The notes under the pieces are model-generated. The model did not search any database. It had not been told where the DNA came from and saw only the letters and a program-made list of their open reading frames with translations. A DNA stretch of 47,844 nt from Oxalobacteraceae bacterium (GTDB taxonomy: Bacteria; Pseudomonadota; Gammaproteobacteria; Burkholderiales; Burkholderiaceae_D): NCBI GenBank assembly GCA_027490255.1, contig JAIXYM010000074.1:1-47844 (forward strand), written 5' to 3'. The stretch's first letter is position 1; each line of letters starts with the position of its first letter. Below, piece after piece: positions 1 through 9,934 of this stretch. A program made the translations under genes and the position numbers.

Positions 1-443
1 TCGATATCAGCCAGAGAAGCAATCGCATGATGCGGTGCCGGCATGACGCCTGACTTTTGTGCGCAGTCAGTAAAGAATTTTTTTTCAATCAGTCGGTCCT
101 GAGCCACCGATACACAATCAGCACTCGGCGCGACGAAGCTATGTCCCGCTAATGCAGCAAGACTTTGTGCAGGTACGTTTTCAAATTCTGTCGTCACCGC
201 AACGCACTGCTCACCCAGCTCGGCGAGTGCTTCGGCATCGGTATAGCTGGCGCACAGCAAATGATCGGCTGCATGACCGGCCGGGCAATCGCTCGCAGGT
301 TCCAGCACGGCGACTTTGTAGCCCATCGCCTGTGCCGCATGCGCGAACATGCGACCCAGCTGGCCACCGCCCATCACACCCAGCCAAGTGGCCGGTGAGG
401 CTTGCGGTTTGAAGGATGTCGCAGAGAGAGTGACTTTACTCAT
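1..443 (-). CDS. purK: PurK, 5-(carboxyamino)imidazole ribonucleotide synthase (N-terminal part, cut by window edge)
   Basis: Converts AIR, ATP and bicarbonate to N5-CAIR in de novo purine synthesis, in the cytosol. Translating the minus strand from the ATG at 443 gives an uninterrupted frame to the window edge. It contains the ATP-grasp N-terminal dinucleotide-like motif [11 protein letters not shown], then the family blocks 'VAVLEP', 'TEFENVP' and '[10 protein letters not shown]'. About 147 residues of an expected 370-400 are present; the rest lies outside the window. The start codon overlaps the purE stop as ATGA, so the two are translationally coupled, which fits PurK handing unstable N5-CAIR to PurE. 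The identification is secure despite truncation. Confidence 0.95.
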   Translation of the reverse strand, partial: MSKVTLSATSFKPQASPATWLGVMGGGQLGRMFAHAAQAMGYKVAVLEPASDCPAGHAADHLLCASYTDAEALAELGEQCVAVTTEFENVPAQSLAALAGHSFVAPSADCVSVAQDRLIEKKFFTDCAQKSGVMPAPHHAIASLADI

Positions 444-937
444 TCAGGCAATTTCATGGCCATGGCGGCCTCGGTTTGCTGCGCGCGGAAATGCAGCAGT
501 TTTTCTGCAAGCGAGGCATCATCGGCTGCCAGCATCGCAACCGCTGCAAGTGCGGCATTCGCGGCACCTGCTTCGCCAATCGCAAAAGTCGCCACCGGTA
601 TACCTTTGGGCATTTGCACAATGGATAGCAGCGAATCTTCACCGCGCAGATATTTGGAAGGCACCGGTACACCAAGCACGGGTACGATGGTTTGCGAAGC
701 GATCATGCCGGGCAAATGCGCCGCACCACCGGCACCGGCGATGATGGCGCGCAGTCCACGCTCGCGTGCTGCCTTTGCGTAGTCGAACATCTGGTCGGGC
801 ATGCGGTGCGCGGACAGCACTTGTGCTTCATGCGCGACACCGAATTCCTTCAATATGGCGACCGCATGCTGCATCACATCCCAGTCGGATGAGGAACCCA
901 TCACCACACCCACTAGCGGCTTGTTTGCTGTGCTCAT
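440..937 (-). CDS. purE: PurE, N5-carboxyaminoimidazole ribonucleotide mutase
   Basis: Rearranges N5-CAIR to CAIR, the step after PurK in purine synthesis. The 165-residue length is normal for class I PurE. The nucleotide-binding loop GSSSDW is at residues 14-19 and the catalytic His block SAHR at 42-45 (H44). The glycine-rich '[12 protein letters not shown]' and 'ALNA'-type C-terminal helix region follow. It lies one base after purC in transcription order (purC ends at 939) and overlaps purK by four bases, so purC-purE-purK form one transcription unit. Confidence 0.97.
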   Translation of the reverse strand: MSTANKPLVGVVMGSSSDWDVMQHAVAILKEFGVAHEAQVLSAHRMPDQMFDYAKAARERGLRAIIAGAGGAAHLPGMIASQTIVPVLGVPVPSKYLRGEDSLLSIVQMPKGIPVATFAIGEAGAANAALAAVAMLAADDASLAEKLLHFRAQQTEAAMAMKLPE

Positions 938-938
938 A

Positions 939-1835
939 TCAATCCTTCAGATGATGACCGGTGAGACGGTACAAAGCCTCACGGTACTTCGCACCGGTGT
1001 TTTCAATAACATCCGCAGGCAGCGCTGGTGCTGGCGCTGTCTTGTTCCAGTCTTTCAGGGTCTCGAGATAATCACGTACGAATTGCTTATCGAACGACGG
1101 CGGCGATCCTCCCGGCGCATACGAATCGGCTGGCCAGAAACGCGATGAATCTGCGGTGAGTACTTCATCCATCAAATGCAGCACGCCATTTTCATCCAGA
1201 CCAAATTCGAATTTGGTGTCGGCAATAATGATGCCGCGCGTCGCCGCATAATCAGCCGCGGTCTGATAGAGCTGTATGCTGATCTCGCGCATGTGCGCAG
1301 CCAGCACGGGGCCGATGCGCTTTTCCATCTCTTCAAAGCTGATGTTTTCGTCGTGCTCACCGATATCTGCCTTTGCCGCCGGTGTGAACAAGGGCTCGGG
1401 CAGTTTGGCAGCCATCTGCAAACCGACGGGTAGCGGTATGCCGCACACGGCGCCGGTCGCCTGGTAATCTTTCCAACCCGACCCGATCAAATAGCCGCGC
1501 ACGACGGCCTCAACCAAAATAGGTTTCAGACGCTTGGCCACGACTGCACGTCCGTGCACCTGCTCTGCCTCGTCGGCAGACACCACAGATTCCGGTGCGA
1601 TGCCTGTCAAATGATTGGGCACGACATGCGCGAGTTTGTCGAACCAGAAATCCGACATTTGATTGAGCACCCTGCCTTTGGCGGGAATGGGCTCATTCAT
1701 CACCACATCGAATGCTGACAGACGATCGGATGTAACGATCAAAATTTTGTCATCACCGACAGCGTAGTTGTCGCGGACTTTGCCGCGACCTAGTAGCGGA
1801 AGTGAGGTAATGGTGGATTGGTAGAGACTGTTCAT
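939..1835 (-). CDS. purC: PurC, SAICAR synthetase
   Basis: Ligates CAIR with aspartate using ATP to give SAICAR. The 298-residue protein is the longer form usual in betaproteobacteria and yeast rather than the ~240-residue E. coli form. Visible motifs are GRGKVRDNY (16-24), [10 protein letters not shown] (35-44), '[12 protein letters not shown]' in the middle and 'DTKFEFG' with '[12 protein letters not shown]' further on, which are the ATP and substrate signatures. The ATG at 1835 begins directly at the conserved N-terminus. A hairpin-repeat pair separates it from the upstream fba gene, so it may be read through from fba or have its own promoter in 1836-2112; no clear promoter was recognised. 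Confidence 0.97.
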   Translation of the reverse strand: MNSLYQSTITSLPLLGRGKVRDNYAVGDDKILIVTSDRLSAFDVVMNEPIPAKGRVLNQMSDFWFDKLAHVVPNHLTGIAPESVVSADEAEQVHGRAVVAKRLKPILVEAVVRGYLIGSGWKDYQATGAVCGIPLPVGLQMAAKLPEPLFTPAAKADIGEHDENISFEEMEKRIGPVLAAHMREISIQLYQTAADYAATRGIIIADTKFEFGLDENGVLHLMDEVLTADSSRFWPADSYAPGGSPPSFDKQFVRDYLETLKDWNKTAPAPALPADVIENTGAKYREALYRLTGHHLKD

Positions 1836-1940
1836 TGTTTATTTTTGGGTGGTGCTTTTAAGGTACTCGATTGCGGTGCTCATGCGGGTCACTTAAAGAC
1901 TGAACCTGTTTTTCAAGAAGGAGGACAGCTGTTTGTCCAC

Positions 1941-2096
1941 GACGAAAGACACTGGATCCCGGCTTTCGCCGGGATGACGTTTTAGAGCTGTTGGCCTCAA
2001 CATCACGATCCCGGTCTGAATTCGAATCACGTTTTTAGAACTGTTATCCTCAAAACCGTCATCCCGGCGAAAGCCGGGATCCAGCGTCGTTCGTTA
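1941..2096. repeat. Dispersed hairpin repeat, inverted pair (copies 1941-1980 and 2057-2096)
   Basis: A ~40-base unit containing the stem ATCCCGGC, a four-base loop and GCCGGGAT (core 1956-1975) is followed 76 bases later by the same unit inverted (core 2061-2080). The unit begins 'GACGAAAGACACTGG' and ends 'GATGACG'. Equivalent pairs occur near 10.6, 30.3 and 36.0 kb. It resembles REP/BIME elements of proteobacteria. It sits between fba and purC, which are on the same strand, so it could act as an attenuating or RNA-stabilising structure within the operon (inference). Confidence 0.85.
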
Positions 2097-2112
2097 TAAG
2101 CAGCAGAACGTA

Positions 2113-3177
2113 TCAGTTAACCACCTGCGACAACTCGCCCTTCTTGTACTTCTCTGCCATTTTCTCCAACGACAATGTCTTAATTTTCCCTGCCTGACCT
2201 TCACAACCAAACGACAAATAACGCGCCTTCACAATTTTCATCGCAGCTTCACGCGCCGGCTTCAGATAATCACGCGGATCAAACTTTGATGGATTCTCGA
2301 AGAGGTAGCGACGCACCGCCGCAGTCATGGCCAGACGAATGTCGGTATCGATATTGATCTTGCGAACACCATGACGTATACCTTCCTGAATTTCTTCTAC
2401 CGGTACGCCATAGGTTTCCTTCATGTCGCCACCAAATTCGCGTATCTCAGCCAGCAATTCCTGCGGCACGCTCGACGAGCCATGCATGACCAGATGGGTA
2501 TTCGGAATACGTGCGTGAATTTCTTTGATGCGATCAATTGCCAGAATATCGCCCGTCGGCTTGCGCGAAAATTTATAAGCGCCGTGGCTGGTACCAATCG
2601 CAATGGCTAGCGCATCGCACTGGGTCTGACGTACAAAGTCGGCCGCCTGACTCGCATCAGTCAGCAATTGCTCTCGCGTCATCGTACCTTCAGCGCCATG
2701 ACCATCTTCCTTGTCGCCCTTCATGGTTTCCAGCGAACCCAGCACACCGAGTTCGGCCTCAACCGTCACGCCGATTGCATGCGAAAAATCCACTACGCGA
2801 CGCGATACTTCCACGTTGTATTCATAGCTAGCCACCGACTTGCCATCTTCTTCCAACGAGCCATCCATCATTACCGATGAAAAACCCGAACGTATCGCCG
2901 CCATGCAGACCGCCGGCGACTGACCGTGATCCTGATGCATGACGATGGGAATATGCGGATATGCCTCAACCGCCGCAGAGATCAGATGGCGCAAAAACGC
3001 TTCACCTGCATATTTACGCGCACCAGCCGAGGCTTGCATGATCACGGGCGCGCCAACTTCATCGGCCGCTGCCATGATCGCCGACACTTGTTCAAGATTG
3101 TTGACATTAAACGCTGGTAAACCATAAGCATTTTCTGCAGCGTGGTCGAGCAGCTGGCGCATTGAAACGAGAGGCAT
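2113..3177 (-). CDS. fba: Class II fructose-1,6-bisphosphate aldolase
   Basis: Zinc-dependent cleavage and condensation of fructose 1,6-bisphosphate with DHAP and glyceraldehyde 3-phosphate, in glycolysis, gluconeogenesis or the Calvin cycle. The 354-residue protein carries the N-terminal '[12 protein letters not shown]', the catalytic and zinc motif HQDHG at 81-85, the 'EAELG' ligand region near 140, 'GTSHGAYKF' and 'MHGSSSVP' (further zinc and phosphate ligands), and 'KINIDTD'. The pattern is that of the Calvin-cycle-type subfamily (CbbA/Fba) usual in betaproteobacteria. It follows pyk by 24 bases in transcription order, so pgk-pyk-fba are likely co-transcribed. Confidence 0.97.
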   Translation of the reverse strand: MPLVSMRQLLDHAAENAYGLPAFNVNNLEQVSAIMAAADEVGAPVIMQASAGARKYAGEAFLRHLISAAVEAYPHIPIVMHQDHGQSPAVCMAAIRSGFSSVMMDGSLEEDGKSVASYEYNVEVSRRVVDFSHAIGVTVEAELGVLGSLETMKGDKEDGHGAEGTMTREQLLTDASQAADFVRQTQCDALAIAIGTSHGAYKFSRKPTGDILAIDRIKEIHARIPNTHLVMHGSSSVPQELLAEIREFGGDMKETYGVPVEEIQEGIRHGVRKINIDTDIRLAMTAAVRRYLFENPSKFDPRDYLKPAREAAMKIVKARYLSFGCEGQAGKIKTLSLEKMAEKYKKGELSQVVN

Positions 3178-3201
3178 GTTCAGAATCTCCGGAAATAAAA
3201 A

Positions 3202-4641
3202 CTATCGTTCACCAATCTTCGTGATTTTCAGGGCATTGGTACCACCGACCTGCCCCATGGGTTCGCCCCAGGTCACGACGATCATGTCATCTTTAGCGGC
3301 TAACTTTTTGGCAACCAGCAAGGTCTCCACATCAGCCAGTACTTTTTCGCGATCTGCGGAAGAAGTCTTCAGTTGCAACGTATGGACGTTGCGATAGAGC
3401 GCAAGCTTGCGCTGCGTAGCCAGACTCGGTGTCATCGCATAAATCGGCATACCGATATTGTGACGACTCATCCACAAGGGTGTCGAGCCGGACTCGGTCA
3501 GCGCAACAATCGCGGCGGCCTGCAAATGATACGCCGTAAACAAGGCACCATAGGCAATTGATTGATCGATGCGAGTGAAGGTCACGTTCAGAAAATCCGC
3601 ATCAAGCGACAGGTGCTCTGACTTCTCGGCTTCGGCACACACGGCCACCATGGTCTCCACGGTTTCTACCGGATACTTACCCGCCGCCGTTTCCGCCGAG
3701 GTCATCACGGCATCCGTGCCATCGAGTACGGCATTCGCGACGTCGGAGACTTCTGCACGCGTCGGTATTGCATTCTGAATCATCGATTCCATCATCTGCG
3801 TGGCAGTAATCACCAGTTTGTTACTGGCGCGCGCCATGCGAATCATGCGTTTTTGTAGCGCAGGTACGGCAGCATTACCCACCTCCACTGCGAGATCACC
3901 GCGCGCGACCATGATGCCGTCAGAGGCATCGAGGATTTCCTGCAAACGAGGAATCGCTTCGGCTCGCTCAATCTTCGCAATCATCTGCGGTTTACGACCA
4001 TACGACTCACCAGCGATATTGGCCAGCTGACGCGCCATCTCCATGTCGGTGGCATTTTTTGGAAACGACACCGCGACGAAATCAGCACCGAGACGCATCG
4101 CGGTCTTGATGTCTTCCATGTCTTTCGCCGTCAGCGCAGGTGCGGACAAACCGCCGCCCTGACGGTTGATGCCTTTGTTATTGGACAGCTCGCCACCGAT
4201 TTTCACGGTGGTATGGATTTCACTGCCCTTCACCTGGGTCACTACCAGCACAATCAAACCATCATTGAGCAGCAGCACATCATCTGGCTTGAGGTCGTTC
4301 GGCAATTCTTTGTAGTCGAGACCGGCGCGATGTTGATCACCCATTTCGCACTGCGCATCCAGAATGAACTTTTCGCCTTTGACGAGCTCGATCTTGCCGT
4401 CTTTGAATTTGCCGACACGGATTTTCGGTCCCTGCAAATCTGCCATGATGGCAATCTCGCGACCGCAAGCAGCAGCGGCATCGCGCACCATCTGCGCCCG
4501 CGCAACATGATCTTCTGCGGTGCCGTGCGAAAAATTGAGCCGCACCACATCCACACCTGCTTCGATCATGCGCTTGAGAATATCCGGCGTATTGGAGGCA
4601 GGGCCGATAGTGGCAACGATCTTGGTGGCACGAGTTTTCAT
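3202..4641 (-). CDS. pyk: Pyruvate kinase
   Basis: Transfers phosphate from phosphoenolpyruvate to ADP, the last glycolytic step. The ATG at 4641 gives a 479-residue protein starting with the standard 'MKTRATKIVATIGPAS'. The frame stays open upstream to 4893, but that extension is read out of the 3' end of pgk and has no family similarity, and an AAAGAG ribosome site precedes 4641. Motifs: RLNFSHG at 34-40, DLQGPKIR at 68-75, 'MVARGDLAVEVG' (the active-site Lys/Asp loop region) and 'ITATQMMESMI'. The pgk stop is only ten bases upstream, so the two genes form an operon. Confidence 0.96.
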   Translation of the reverse strand: MKTRATKIVATIGPASNTPDILKRMIEAGVDVVRLNFSHGTAEDHVARAQMVRDAAAACGREIAIMADLQGPKIRVGKFKDGKIELVKGEKFILDAQCEMGDQHRAGLDYKELPNDLKPDDVLLLNDGLIVLVVTQVKGSEIHTTVKIGGELSNNKGINRQGGGLSAPALTAKDMEDIKTAMRLGADFVAVSFPKNATDMEMARQLANIAGESYGRKPQMIAKIERAEAIPRLQEILDASDGIMVARGDLAVEVGNAAVPALQKRMIRMARASNKLVITATQMMESMIQNAIPTRAEVSDVANAVLDGTDAVMTSAETAAGKYPVETVETMVAVCAEAEKSEHLSLDADFLNVTFTRIDQSIAYGALFTAYHLQAAAIVALTESGSTPLWMSRHNIGMPIYAMTPSLATQRKLALYRNVHTLQLKTSSADREKVLADVETLLVAKKLAAKDDMIVVTWGEPMGQVGGTNALKITKIGER

Positions 4642-4651
4642 CAGGGGCTCT

Positions 4652-5842
4652 TTATTGTGCGCGCTGCTCGAGTATTTCAACGGCTGGGAGTACCTTACCC
4701 TCGAGGAATTCGAGGAAAGCCCCGCCACCGGTAGAGATATAACCGACCTTGTCGGCAATACCGTATTTGGCAATCGCTGCCAGCGTGTCACCGCCGCCCG
4801 CAATCGAGAAACCGCTGGAACGCGCAATCGCCATCGCCAGTGTTTCGGTGCCGTGACCGAATTGGTCGAATTCGAATACGCCCACCGGACCATTCCAAAC
4901 GATGGTGCCAGCGTCCAGTAGTTGCGCTGCGAGCACGTCGGCGGTCTTGGGACCGATATCTAGAATCATGTCATCAGCTGCGACGTCGTTGACTGATTTT
5001 ACTGTGGCGACTGCTGTCGGCGAGAACTCGGTTGCGCACACCACATCGCTTGGAATCGGAACGGTCGCACCGCGCGCGGCCATCATATCAATGATGGCTT
5101 TGGCTTCGCCGACCAGATCAGGCTCGGCCAGGGATTTGCCGATAGGTAGACCAGCCGCCAGCATGAAGGTGTTGGCGATACCACCGCCGACAATCAGTCG
5201 ATCAACTTTGGCAGCCAGCGATTTAAGAATGGTCAGCTTGGTCGAGACCTTAGAGCCAGCCACGATCGCGGCGAGCGGCTTGGCCGGTTGGCCCAGCGCC
5301 TTGCCCAGTGCATCGAGCTCAGCAGCCAGCAAGGGACCAGCGCAAGCGATAGTCGCGAACTTTGCGATGCCATGCGTGGTAGCTTCTGCCCGGTGCGCGG
5401 TACCAAACGCGTCATTGACATAGACATCGCAGAGCGCCGCCATTTTTTTAGCGAGCTCGTCGCTGTTTTTCTTCTCGCCGATATTGACGCGGCAGTTCTC
5501 CAGCATCACGACCTCACCGGGCGCTACCGATACGCCATCCACCCAATCCTGTTTCAGCACGACCGGCTTGCCCAGCAATTCAGACAGACGCTGGGCCACG
5601 GGTGCCAGTGTGTCCTCAGCTTTGAGCTCACCCTCAGTCGGGCGGCCGAGATGTGAGGTCACCATCACCGCAGCGCCGGCTTTCAGTGCCGCCCGTATGG
5701 CGGGGACGGATGCACGTATCCGAGTGTCCTCGGTGATATGCCCTGCATCATCCTGAGGCACATTCATATCGGCACGAATAAAAACGCGTTTTCCCTGGAG
5801 TTTGTTCTGTTCGACGAGATCACTAAGTCGGTTGAATCGCAT
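4652..5842 (-). CDS. pgk: Phosphoglycerate kinase
   Basis: Interconverts 1,3-bisphosphoglycerate plus ADP and 3-phosphoglycerate plus ATP. At 396 residues it has normal length. N-terminal substrate motifs are 'RADMNVPQ' (23-30) and 'TSHLGRP', with 'NDAFGTAHR' next. The C-terminal nucleotide domain has 'GPVGVFEF' and the glycine-rich 'GGGDTLAA'. It is the promoter-proximal gene of the pgk-pyk-fba-pur run on the minus strand. The upstream gap to azlD (5843-5952) must hold the promoter, although no convincing -35/-10 pair was picked out. Confidence 0.97.
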   Translation of the reverse strand: MRFNRLSDLVEQNKLQGKRVFIRADMNVPQDDAGHITEDTRIRASVPAIRAALKAGAAVMVTSHLGRPTEGELKAEDTLAPVAQRLSELLGKPVVLKQDWVDGVSVAPGEVVMLENCRVNIGEKKNSDELAKKMAALCDVYVNDAFGTAHRAEATTHGIAKFATIACAGPLLAAELDALGKALGQPAKPLAAIVAGSKVSTKLTILKSLAAKVDRLIVGGGIANTFMLAAGLPIGKSLAEPDLVGEAKAIIDMMAARGATVPIPSDVVCATEFSPTAVATVKSVNDVAADDMILDIGPKTADVLAAQLLDAGTIVWNGPVGVFEFDQFGHGTETLAMAIARSSGFSIAGGGDTLAAIAKYGIADKVGYISTGGGAFLEFLEGKVLPAVEILEQRAQ

Positions 5843-5952
5843 GTCGGATTTCTTTGGTGGGAGTGGCCTTGGGGAAAGCCCGCTATTTTACCGCAGGCCA
5901 TGCGCGCCGAGACCGTTGCCAGACCGGCATTGCACCATGGCCAACCTGTCAT

Positions 5953-6276
5953 TCAGCTGATTAGGCGAAGCAAGGTAAAACAGGCCATGCCGAAGACCAG
6001 CGTCCCCAGCAGATGGCGGGTCTTAAGGAAGAACAACACGGCAGCAATGCCGGCCAACAACCGGATATTTTTCCAAGGCTCGACCAGAACACCGCCCGAA
6101 AGCAGCAGATCCGGCGCCAGAATCGCAGCCAGCGCCACGGCCGGCACAAAACTGAGCGCATGCTGTAGCCAGTCGGGCATACGCACCGACTGCGCAAACA
6201 AGAAAAAAAATCCGCGACCCACCACAGTACTGAGGGTCATAAGCGCAATCAGCAACAGAAATTCGTTGTTACTCAT
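5953..6276 (-). CDS. azlD: AzlD-type branched-chain amino acid exporter small subunit
   Basis: Small membrane partner of AzlC in LIV-E family export of branched-chain amino acids. The ATG at 6276 is preferred over the upstream in-frame start at 6306 because it is preceded by AGGAG at the proper distance and gives the typical start 'MSNNEFLLLIALMTL'. The 107-residue protein has about three hydrophobic segments, with a short charged end. It overlaps the azlC stop by eight bases, indicating translational coupling. Family membership is clear from size, topology and partner; the exact substrate is inferred from the family. Confidence 0.88.
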   Translation of the reverse strand: MSNNEFLLLIALMTLSTVVGRGFFFLFAQSVRMPDWLQHALSFVPAVALAAILAPDLLLSGGVLVEPWKNIRLLAGIAAVLFFLKTRHLLGTLVFGMACFTLLRLIS

Positions 6277-7024
6277 GCGGCGACTCCTGTCTGGCAGCAG
6301 ACGCACGCTGGCTAATCAGTCGATCGGCGGCCACCGCCGCGGCAATACCCACCACCATGGCCACGAGCAAACCCAACCGGTAAGGCAGTCCAACGCTCAT
6401 GATCGACACAATGCTGGCCACGATCACGCCGATCACGGTCGGCCGGTTGGCGACCAAGGGTACGGTGATCGCCAGCAACGCGACCGTACCCGCAAAACCT
6501 ATCCCCCAGCTGGCGGGAATCTGGCTCGCCAGCAGAATCCCGGCCACCGTACCGACCTGCCAGGCAGTCCAGTTGGGTATGGCCAGCCCTGTGAAATAGG
6601 CGACCTTACCGGCGGTCTTACCCAGGGTGTGCGCGGGATAACGCTGCGGAAAAAAGGCCATGATCACATCGACATTGAAATAGCCGTACCAAAGCCGCTG
6701 ATACCAAGGCAAATGGGCAAAATGCGGGCCGACCACAGCGCTGAAAATCACGAAGCGCAAATTGACCATGAAACCCGTAAACACGATCACCCCTAGCGGT
6801 ACGCTGGCCGCAATCAGCGGCAAGACCGCCAGCTGTGCCGAACCGGCATAGACGGTGATGGTCATCAGCAAGGCCTGCCAAATCGTCAGACCCGCCTGCA
6901 CCATGGACATACCAGTGACCGTACCCCAGGCAAACAGGCCCGGCATCGTCTGTGTACTGACGCGCACCCCGTCCCAGAACGCGGCGCGTTCGCGTTCTGC
7001 TGCTTCAGTGGGGATAGGATTCAT
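6269..7024 (-). CDS. azlC: AzlC-type branched-chain amino acid exporter large subunit
   Basis: Integral inner-membrane permease expected to export leucine, isoleucine, valine or analogues together with AzlD. The 251-residue protein has the AzlC features: an N-terminal 'FWDGVR' segment, 'PGLFAWGTVTGMSMVQAGLT', a 'YAGSAQLAVLPLIA' helix and the 'NLRFVIFSA' loop, followed by several hydrophobic helices. It is divergent from ilvE, which makes branched-chain amino acids, so the pair is placed next to a gene producing its likely substrate. The divergent intergenic region 7025-7299 is where shared regulation would sit. Confidence 0.92.
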   Translation of the reverse strand: MNPIPTEAAERERAAFWDGVRVSTQTMPGLFAWGTVTGMSMVQAGLTIWQALLMTITVYAGSAQLAVLPLIAASVPLGVIVFTGFMVNLRFVIFSAVVGPHFAHLPWYQRLWYGYFNVDVIMAFFPQRYPAHTLGKTAGKVAYFTGLAIPNWTAWQVGTVAGILLASQIPASWGIGFAGTVALLAITVPLVANRPTVIGVIVASIVSIMSVGLPYRLGLLVAMVVGIAAAVAADRLISQRASAARQESPHE

Positions 7025-7299
7025 GAAAAGTGATTAAAAATTCAGCAGGTATAGCCAACGGGCAATCCGACATTTTAAGTGCCTGCTTGAAAATTGTCGC
7101 GAGTCGCCTGAGAACAGCCGCTACCAAATGGGCTCTGAATAAACCCCTTTTATATTGAGCCGCCGCCGCTGCCCAACGCAGGGCTTTGGCTTTCGGTGTT
7201 TTATGTCGGCGCTTCCATGGCAAAGCACCATGAGCCTAACGAGACAGGCGCTGAATCCGTTAAAATCCCTGTTTTGCAATATTGACGGGAGAATGTTTC

Positions 7300-8220
7300 A
7301 TGTCCATGGCTGACCGCGACGGCAAGATCTGGAAAGACGGTCATATGATCGAGTGGCGCGATGCCACTTTGCATATGCTGACCCACAGCCTGCACTATGG
7401 CATGGCGATTTTCGAAGGTGTACGCGCCTACAAAACCGTTGATGGCACGGCGATTTTCCGCCTGAAAGAACATACACAGCGCCTGTTCAATTCAGCAAAA
7501 ATTTTCCAGATGCAGATGCCCTACGATATGGAAACGCTGATGGCTGCACAACTCGATGTCGTGCGCGCCAATAAGCTGGAGTCCTGCTACATCCGTCCGC
7601 TGGCCTGGATAGGCTCGGAAAAAATGGGCGTCTCGGCGCGCGGTAATACGATTCACGTCTCGATCGCCGCTTGGCCGTGGGGCGCTTATCTGGGCGAGGA
7701 AGGTCTGGCCAAAGGCATACGCGTCAAAACTTCGTCATTCACTCGTCACCATGTGAACGTCTCCATGGTCCGCGCAAAAGCCAGTGGTTACTACATCAAT
7801 TCCATTCTGGCGAATCAGGAAGTCACCGCCGAGGGATACGATGAAGCGCTGCTGCTGGACACCGAAGGCTATGTGTCCGAGGGCGCGGGCGAGAATATCT
7901 TTATCGTCAAAGCCGGCAAGATTTATACGCCTGATCTGGCCAGCTGCCTCGATGGCATTACCCGTGATTCCGTGCTCACCATGGCGCGCGATCTGGGTAT
8001 TGAAATCATTGAAAAGCGCATCACGCGCGATGAAATTTACTGTGCCGATGAAGCCTTCTTCACAGGCACTGCGGCCGAAGTCACCCCGATACGCGAACTC
8101 GACAATCGTACGATTGGTACCGGCAGCCGTGGACCCGTCACTGAAAAACTGCAATCGCTTTTCTTTGACGTAGTGGGCGGCAAGGCAACAAAATACAAAC
8201 ACTGGCTGACCCCTGTCTGA
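7300..8220 (+). CDS. ilvE: Branched-chain amino acid aminotransferase IlvE
   Basis: PLP-dependent last step of leucine, isoleucine and valine synthesis, reversible with 2-oxoglutarate. The start is taken at the ATG at 7300 (306 residues) since GGGAGA lies seven bases upstream; a TTG at 7282 and an ATG at 7306 are alternatives. Motifs: 'LHYGMAIFEGVRAY' (31-44), the PLP lysine in 'MVRAKASGYY' (K160), 'EALLLDTEGYVSEGAGENIF' split across 182-201, and 'FTGTAAEVTPI'. It leads a plus-strand run with the zinc-finger gene beginning 15 bases after its stop. Confidence 0.96.
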   Translation: MSMADRDGKIWKDGHMIEWRDATLHMLTHSLHYGMAIFEGVRAYKTVDGTAIFRLKEHTQRLFNSAKIFQMQMPYDMETLMAAQLDVVRANKLESCYIRPLAWIGSEKMGVSARGNTIHVSIAAWPWGAYLGEEGLAKGIRVKTSSFTRHHVNVSMVRAKASGYYINSILANQEVTAEGYDEALLLDTEGYVSEGAGENIFIVKAGKIYTPDLASCLDGITRDSVLTMARDLGIEIIEKRITRDEIYCADEAFFTGTAAEVTPIRELDNRTIGTGSRGPVTEKLQSLFFDVVGGKATKYKHWLTPV

Positions 8221-8235
8221 TTCAAGGATTAACGA

Positions 8236-8427
8236 ATGACTCAGTCATCTTCAGTTGTAGAACTTGATAGCCCGGATCTGCCGGCCTACTGCCCGAACAA
8301 GGCCATGCCGGCGTGGTCCTCGCACCCGCGCGTCTCTCTGGACTTTAATGATCAGGGACAAGCAAAATGTCCGTATTGCAGCACCCAGTATCAGCTCAAG
8401 CCCGGCGCTCACGCTCACGGACACTGA
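8236..8427 (+). CDS. Small zf-CHCC type zinc-finger protein
   Basis: A 63-residue protein with the pattern Cys-x(10)-His then CPYC ('YCPNKAMPAW...HPRVSL' and 'KCPYCSTQYQL'), characteristic of the zf-CHCC family related to the Ndufs6 zinc domain of complex I and to YfgJ-like bacterial proteins. This family often sits beside ilvE in betaproteobacteria. The spacing of 15 bases from ilvE supports an operon. The function of the bacterial stand-alone versions is not established; zinc binding is inferred from the residues. Confidence 0.85.
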   Translation: MTQSSSVVELDSPDLPAYCPNKAMPAWSSHPRVSLDFNDQGQAKCPYCSTQYQLKPGAHAHGH

Positions 8428-8495
8428 TACCGAAGAGACCTGGCAGCTGTGGCATGGGTGGCCACGCTGCCCTGTATAAAAAAGATAAGCTGCTC

Positions 8496-8933
8496 ATGCC
8501 CAGTCCGATTCGAATTTTCGCTACTGCCGACGATGTGGAACACGCGTTCTACGATGCCATTGCGCGCGCGGATCTGGAGAGTCTGATGGCGCTGTGGGCG
8601 GATGATGATGAAATCAGCTGCGTGCATCCAGGCGCACCCCGCCTTCAGGGCCATGCCGCCATCCGCGAATCTTGGGAAATGATTTTCGAGCGTGGCCCGG
8701 TACATATCCGTCCGCGTCATCTACACGTGAACCAGAATATGAGTAGCGCCGTTCACAGTCTGATCGAAGAAGTAAAGACACCCGATGACCCAGACTGGCA
8801 GCAAGCCCACATCGTCGCCACCAATGTTTATCTCAAAACACCGCAAGGCTGGCGCATGGTGGTACACCACGCATCGATCGCGCCCGGCGCACCCGCTGAT
8901 GAGCAAGCCAGTGGTTCAGGCGTGCTGCACTGA
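8496..8933 (+). CDS. SnoaL/NTF2-like fold protein (DUF4440-type)
   Basis: A 145-residue cytosolic protein when started at the ATG at 8496; the frame extends upstream to 8367 but that part overlaps the zinc-finger gene and is Arg/Ser-rich without family resemblance. It has the small alpha+beta cone pattern: an N-terminal helix ('ADDVEHAFYDAIARADLESLMALWADDDEISCVHPGA'-type, residues ~10-45), a 'GHAAIRESW' helix and C-terminal strands ending in 'GWRMVVHHAS', all typical of NTF2-like ketosteroid-isomerase-fold proteins. The role is unknown. Its stop overlaps the start of the next gene as TGATG, so expression is coupled to the YheT-like hydrolase. Confidence 0.8.
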   Translation: MPSPIRIFATADDVEHAFYDAIARADLESLMALWADDDEISCVHPGAPRLQGHAAIRESWEMIFERGPVHIRPRHLHVNQNMSSAVHSLIEEVKTPDDPDWQQAHIVATNVYLKTPQGWRMVVHHASIAPGAPADEQASGSGVLH

Positions 8934-9928
8934 TGGATTACCGTGCACCGTTCTGGCTGCCGGGCGGACATCTGCAAACCATCTATCCGGCCAAATGCAT
9001 CAGCCCGCCTGAAGTCACGCTACACCGCGAACGATGGGATACCACTGATGGTGATTTCATCGATGTTGATTTCGTCGAAGGCCTGCCCGGCAAACCTTTC
9101 ATCACGCTCTTTCATGGACTCGAGGGTTCCTCGTCAAGTCACTATGCGCGCGCCATCCTGCATTACATCGAGTCGATGGGCTGGTCAGGTGCGGTACCGC
9201 ACTTTCGTGGCTGCTCTGGTGAACTCAATCGCGCGCCACGTTTTTATCATTCCGGTGATGCCACTGAAATCGACTGGATTATTCGTCGCATGGCGGGTCA
9301 TCCGCAGGCACGCAATGCCTCCGATTTTTTTGCAGTCGGCATTTCGCTAGGGGGCAACGCCCTCTTGCGCTGGCTGGGTGAGTTCGCCGAAGACACTGCG
9401 TTTGTGGATGCTGCCTGCGCTATATCGGCACCGCTTGATCTCGCCGCAGGAGGCGCTGCATTATCGCGCGGCGTGAACATGATTTATACGCGCGCATTTC
9501 TTCAGAATCTGAAACCCAAGTGCCTGCAAAAGCTCGAACAATTCCCCAAACTCTTTGACAAAGAACGCATGCTGGCCGCACGCGATCTGTATGAGTTCGA
9601 TAATGTTGTAACGGCGCCGCTGCATGGCTACCGCGACACAAATGATTATTGGGACAGAGCCAGCGCAAAACACGTTCTGGGCAATATCACTGTGCCCACG
9701 CTGGTGATGAATGCCCGAAATGATCCTTTTCTGCCGGCGCGACATCTGCCACGCAAGGCCTCTTCATCCGTCATTCTGGAATATCCAGCACAAGGTGGCC
9801 ATGTAGGATTTTCGAGTGGTTATCCGCCGGGCTCTCTGGCATGGCTGCCAAAGCGGTTGGTACGTTTTCTGTCGGATCAGGTCTTGCTCCAACCCAGCAC
9901 ACCCGCCGGCATGATTTACGCGCGCTGA
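8933..9928 (+). CDS. YheT-family alpha/beta hydrolase
   Basis: A 331-residue serine hydrolase of the YheT/EMB8 family. It begins with the hallmark 'PFWLPGGHLQTIYP' (6-19). The nucleophile elbow is GISLGGN with S138, the oxyanion region 'LFHGLEGSSSSHYA' is at 59-72, the acid is probably in 'MNARNDPFLP' and the His in 'YPAQGGHVGF'. No signal peptide is present. The natural substrate of the family is not settled (esterase activity on short acyl esters is the usual assumption). It is coupled to the preceding NTF2-like gene by a TGATG overlap. Confidence 0.92.
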   Translation: MDYRAPFWLPGGHLQTIYPAKCISPPEVTLHRERWDTTDGDFIDVDFVEGLPGKPFITLFHGLEGSSSSHYARAILHYIESMGWSGAVPHFRGCSGELNRAPRFYHSGDATEIDWIIRRMAGHPQARNASDFFAVGISLGGNALLRWLGEFAEDTAFVDAACAISAPLDLAAGGAALSRGVNMIYTRAFLQNLKPKCLQKLEQFPKLFDKERMLAARDLYEFDNVVTAPLHGYRDTNDYWDRASAKHVLGNITVPTLVMNARNDPFLPARHLPRKASSSVILEYPAQGGHVGFSSGYPPGSLAWLPKRLVRFLSDQVLLQPSTPAGMIYAR

Positions 9929-9934
9929 TTTGCG

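Noticed and set aside
1941..2096. Repeat pair considered as a possible CRISPR fragment.
   Set aside because: Only two copies, in opposite orientation, without regular spacers or cas genes; it belongs to a dispersed hairpin family.
4642..4893. 84-residue N-terminal extension of pyruvate kinase.
   Set aside because: It is the pgk 3' end read in another frame; the conserved pyruvate kinase N-terminus begins at the ATG at 4641 with a ribosome site before it.
5738..6796. Plus-strand frame of 352 codons.
   Set aside because: It lies antisense to pgk, azlD and azlC, is Arg/His/Pro-rich and has no family resemblance; the minus-strand genes explain the sequence.
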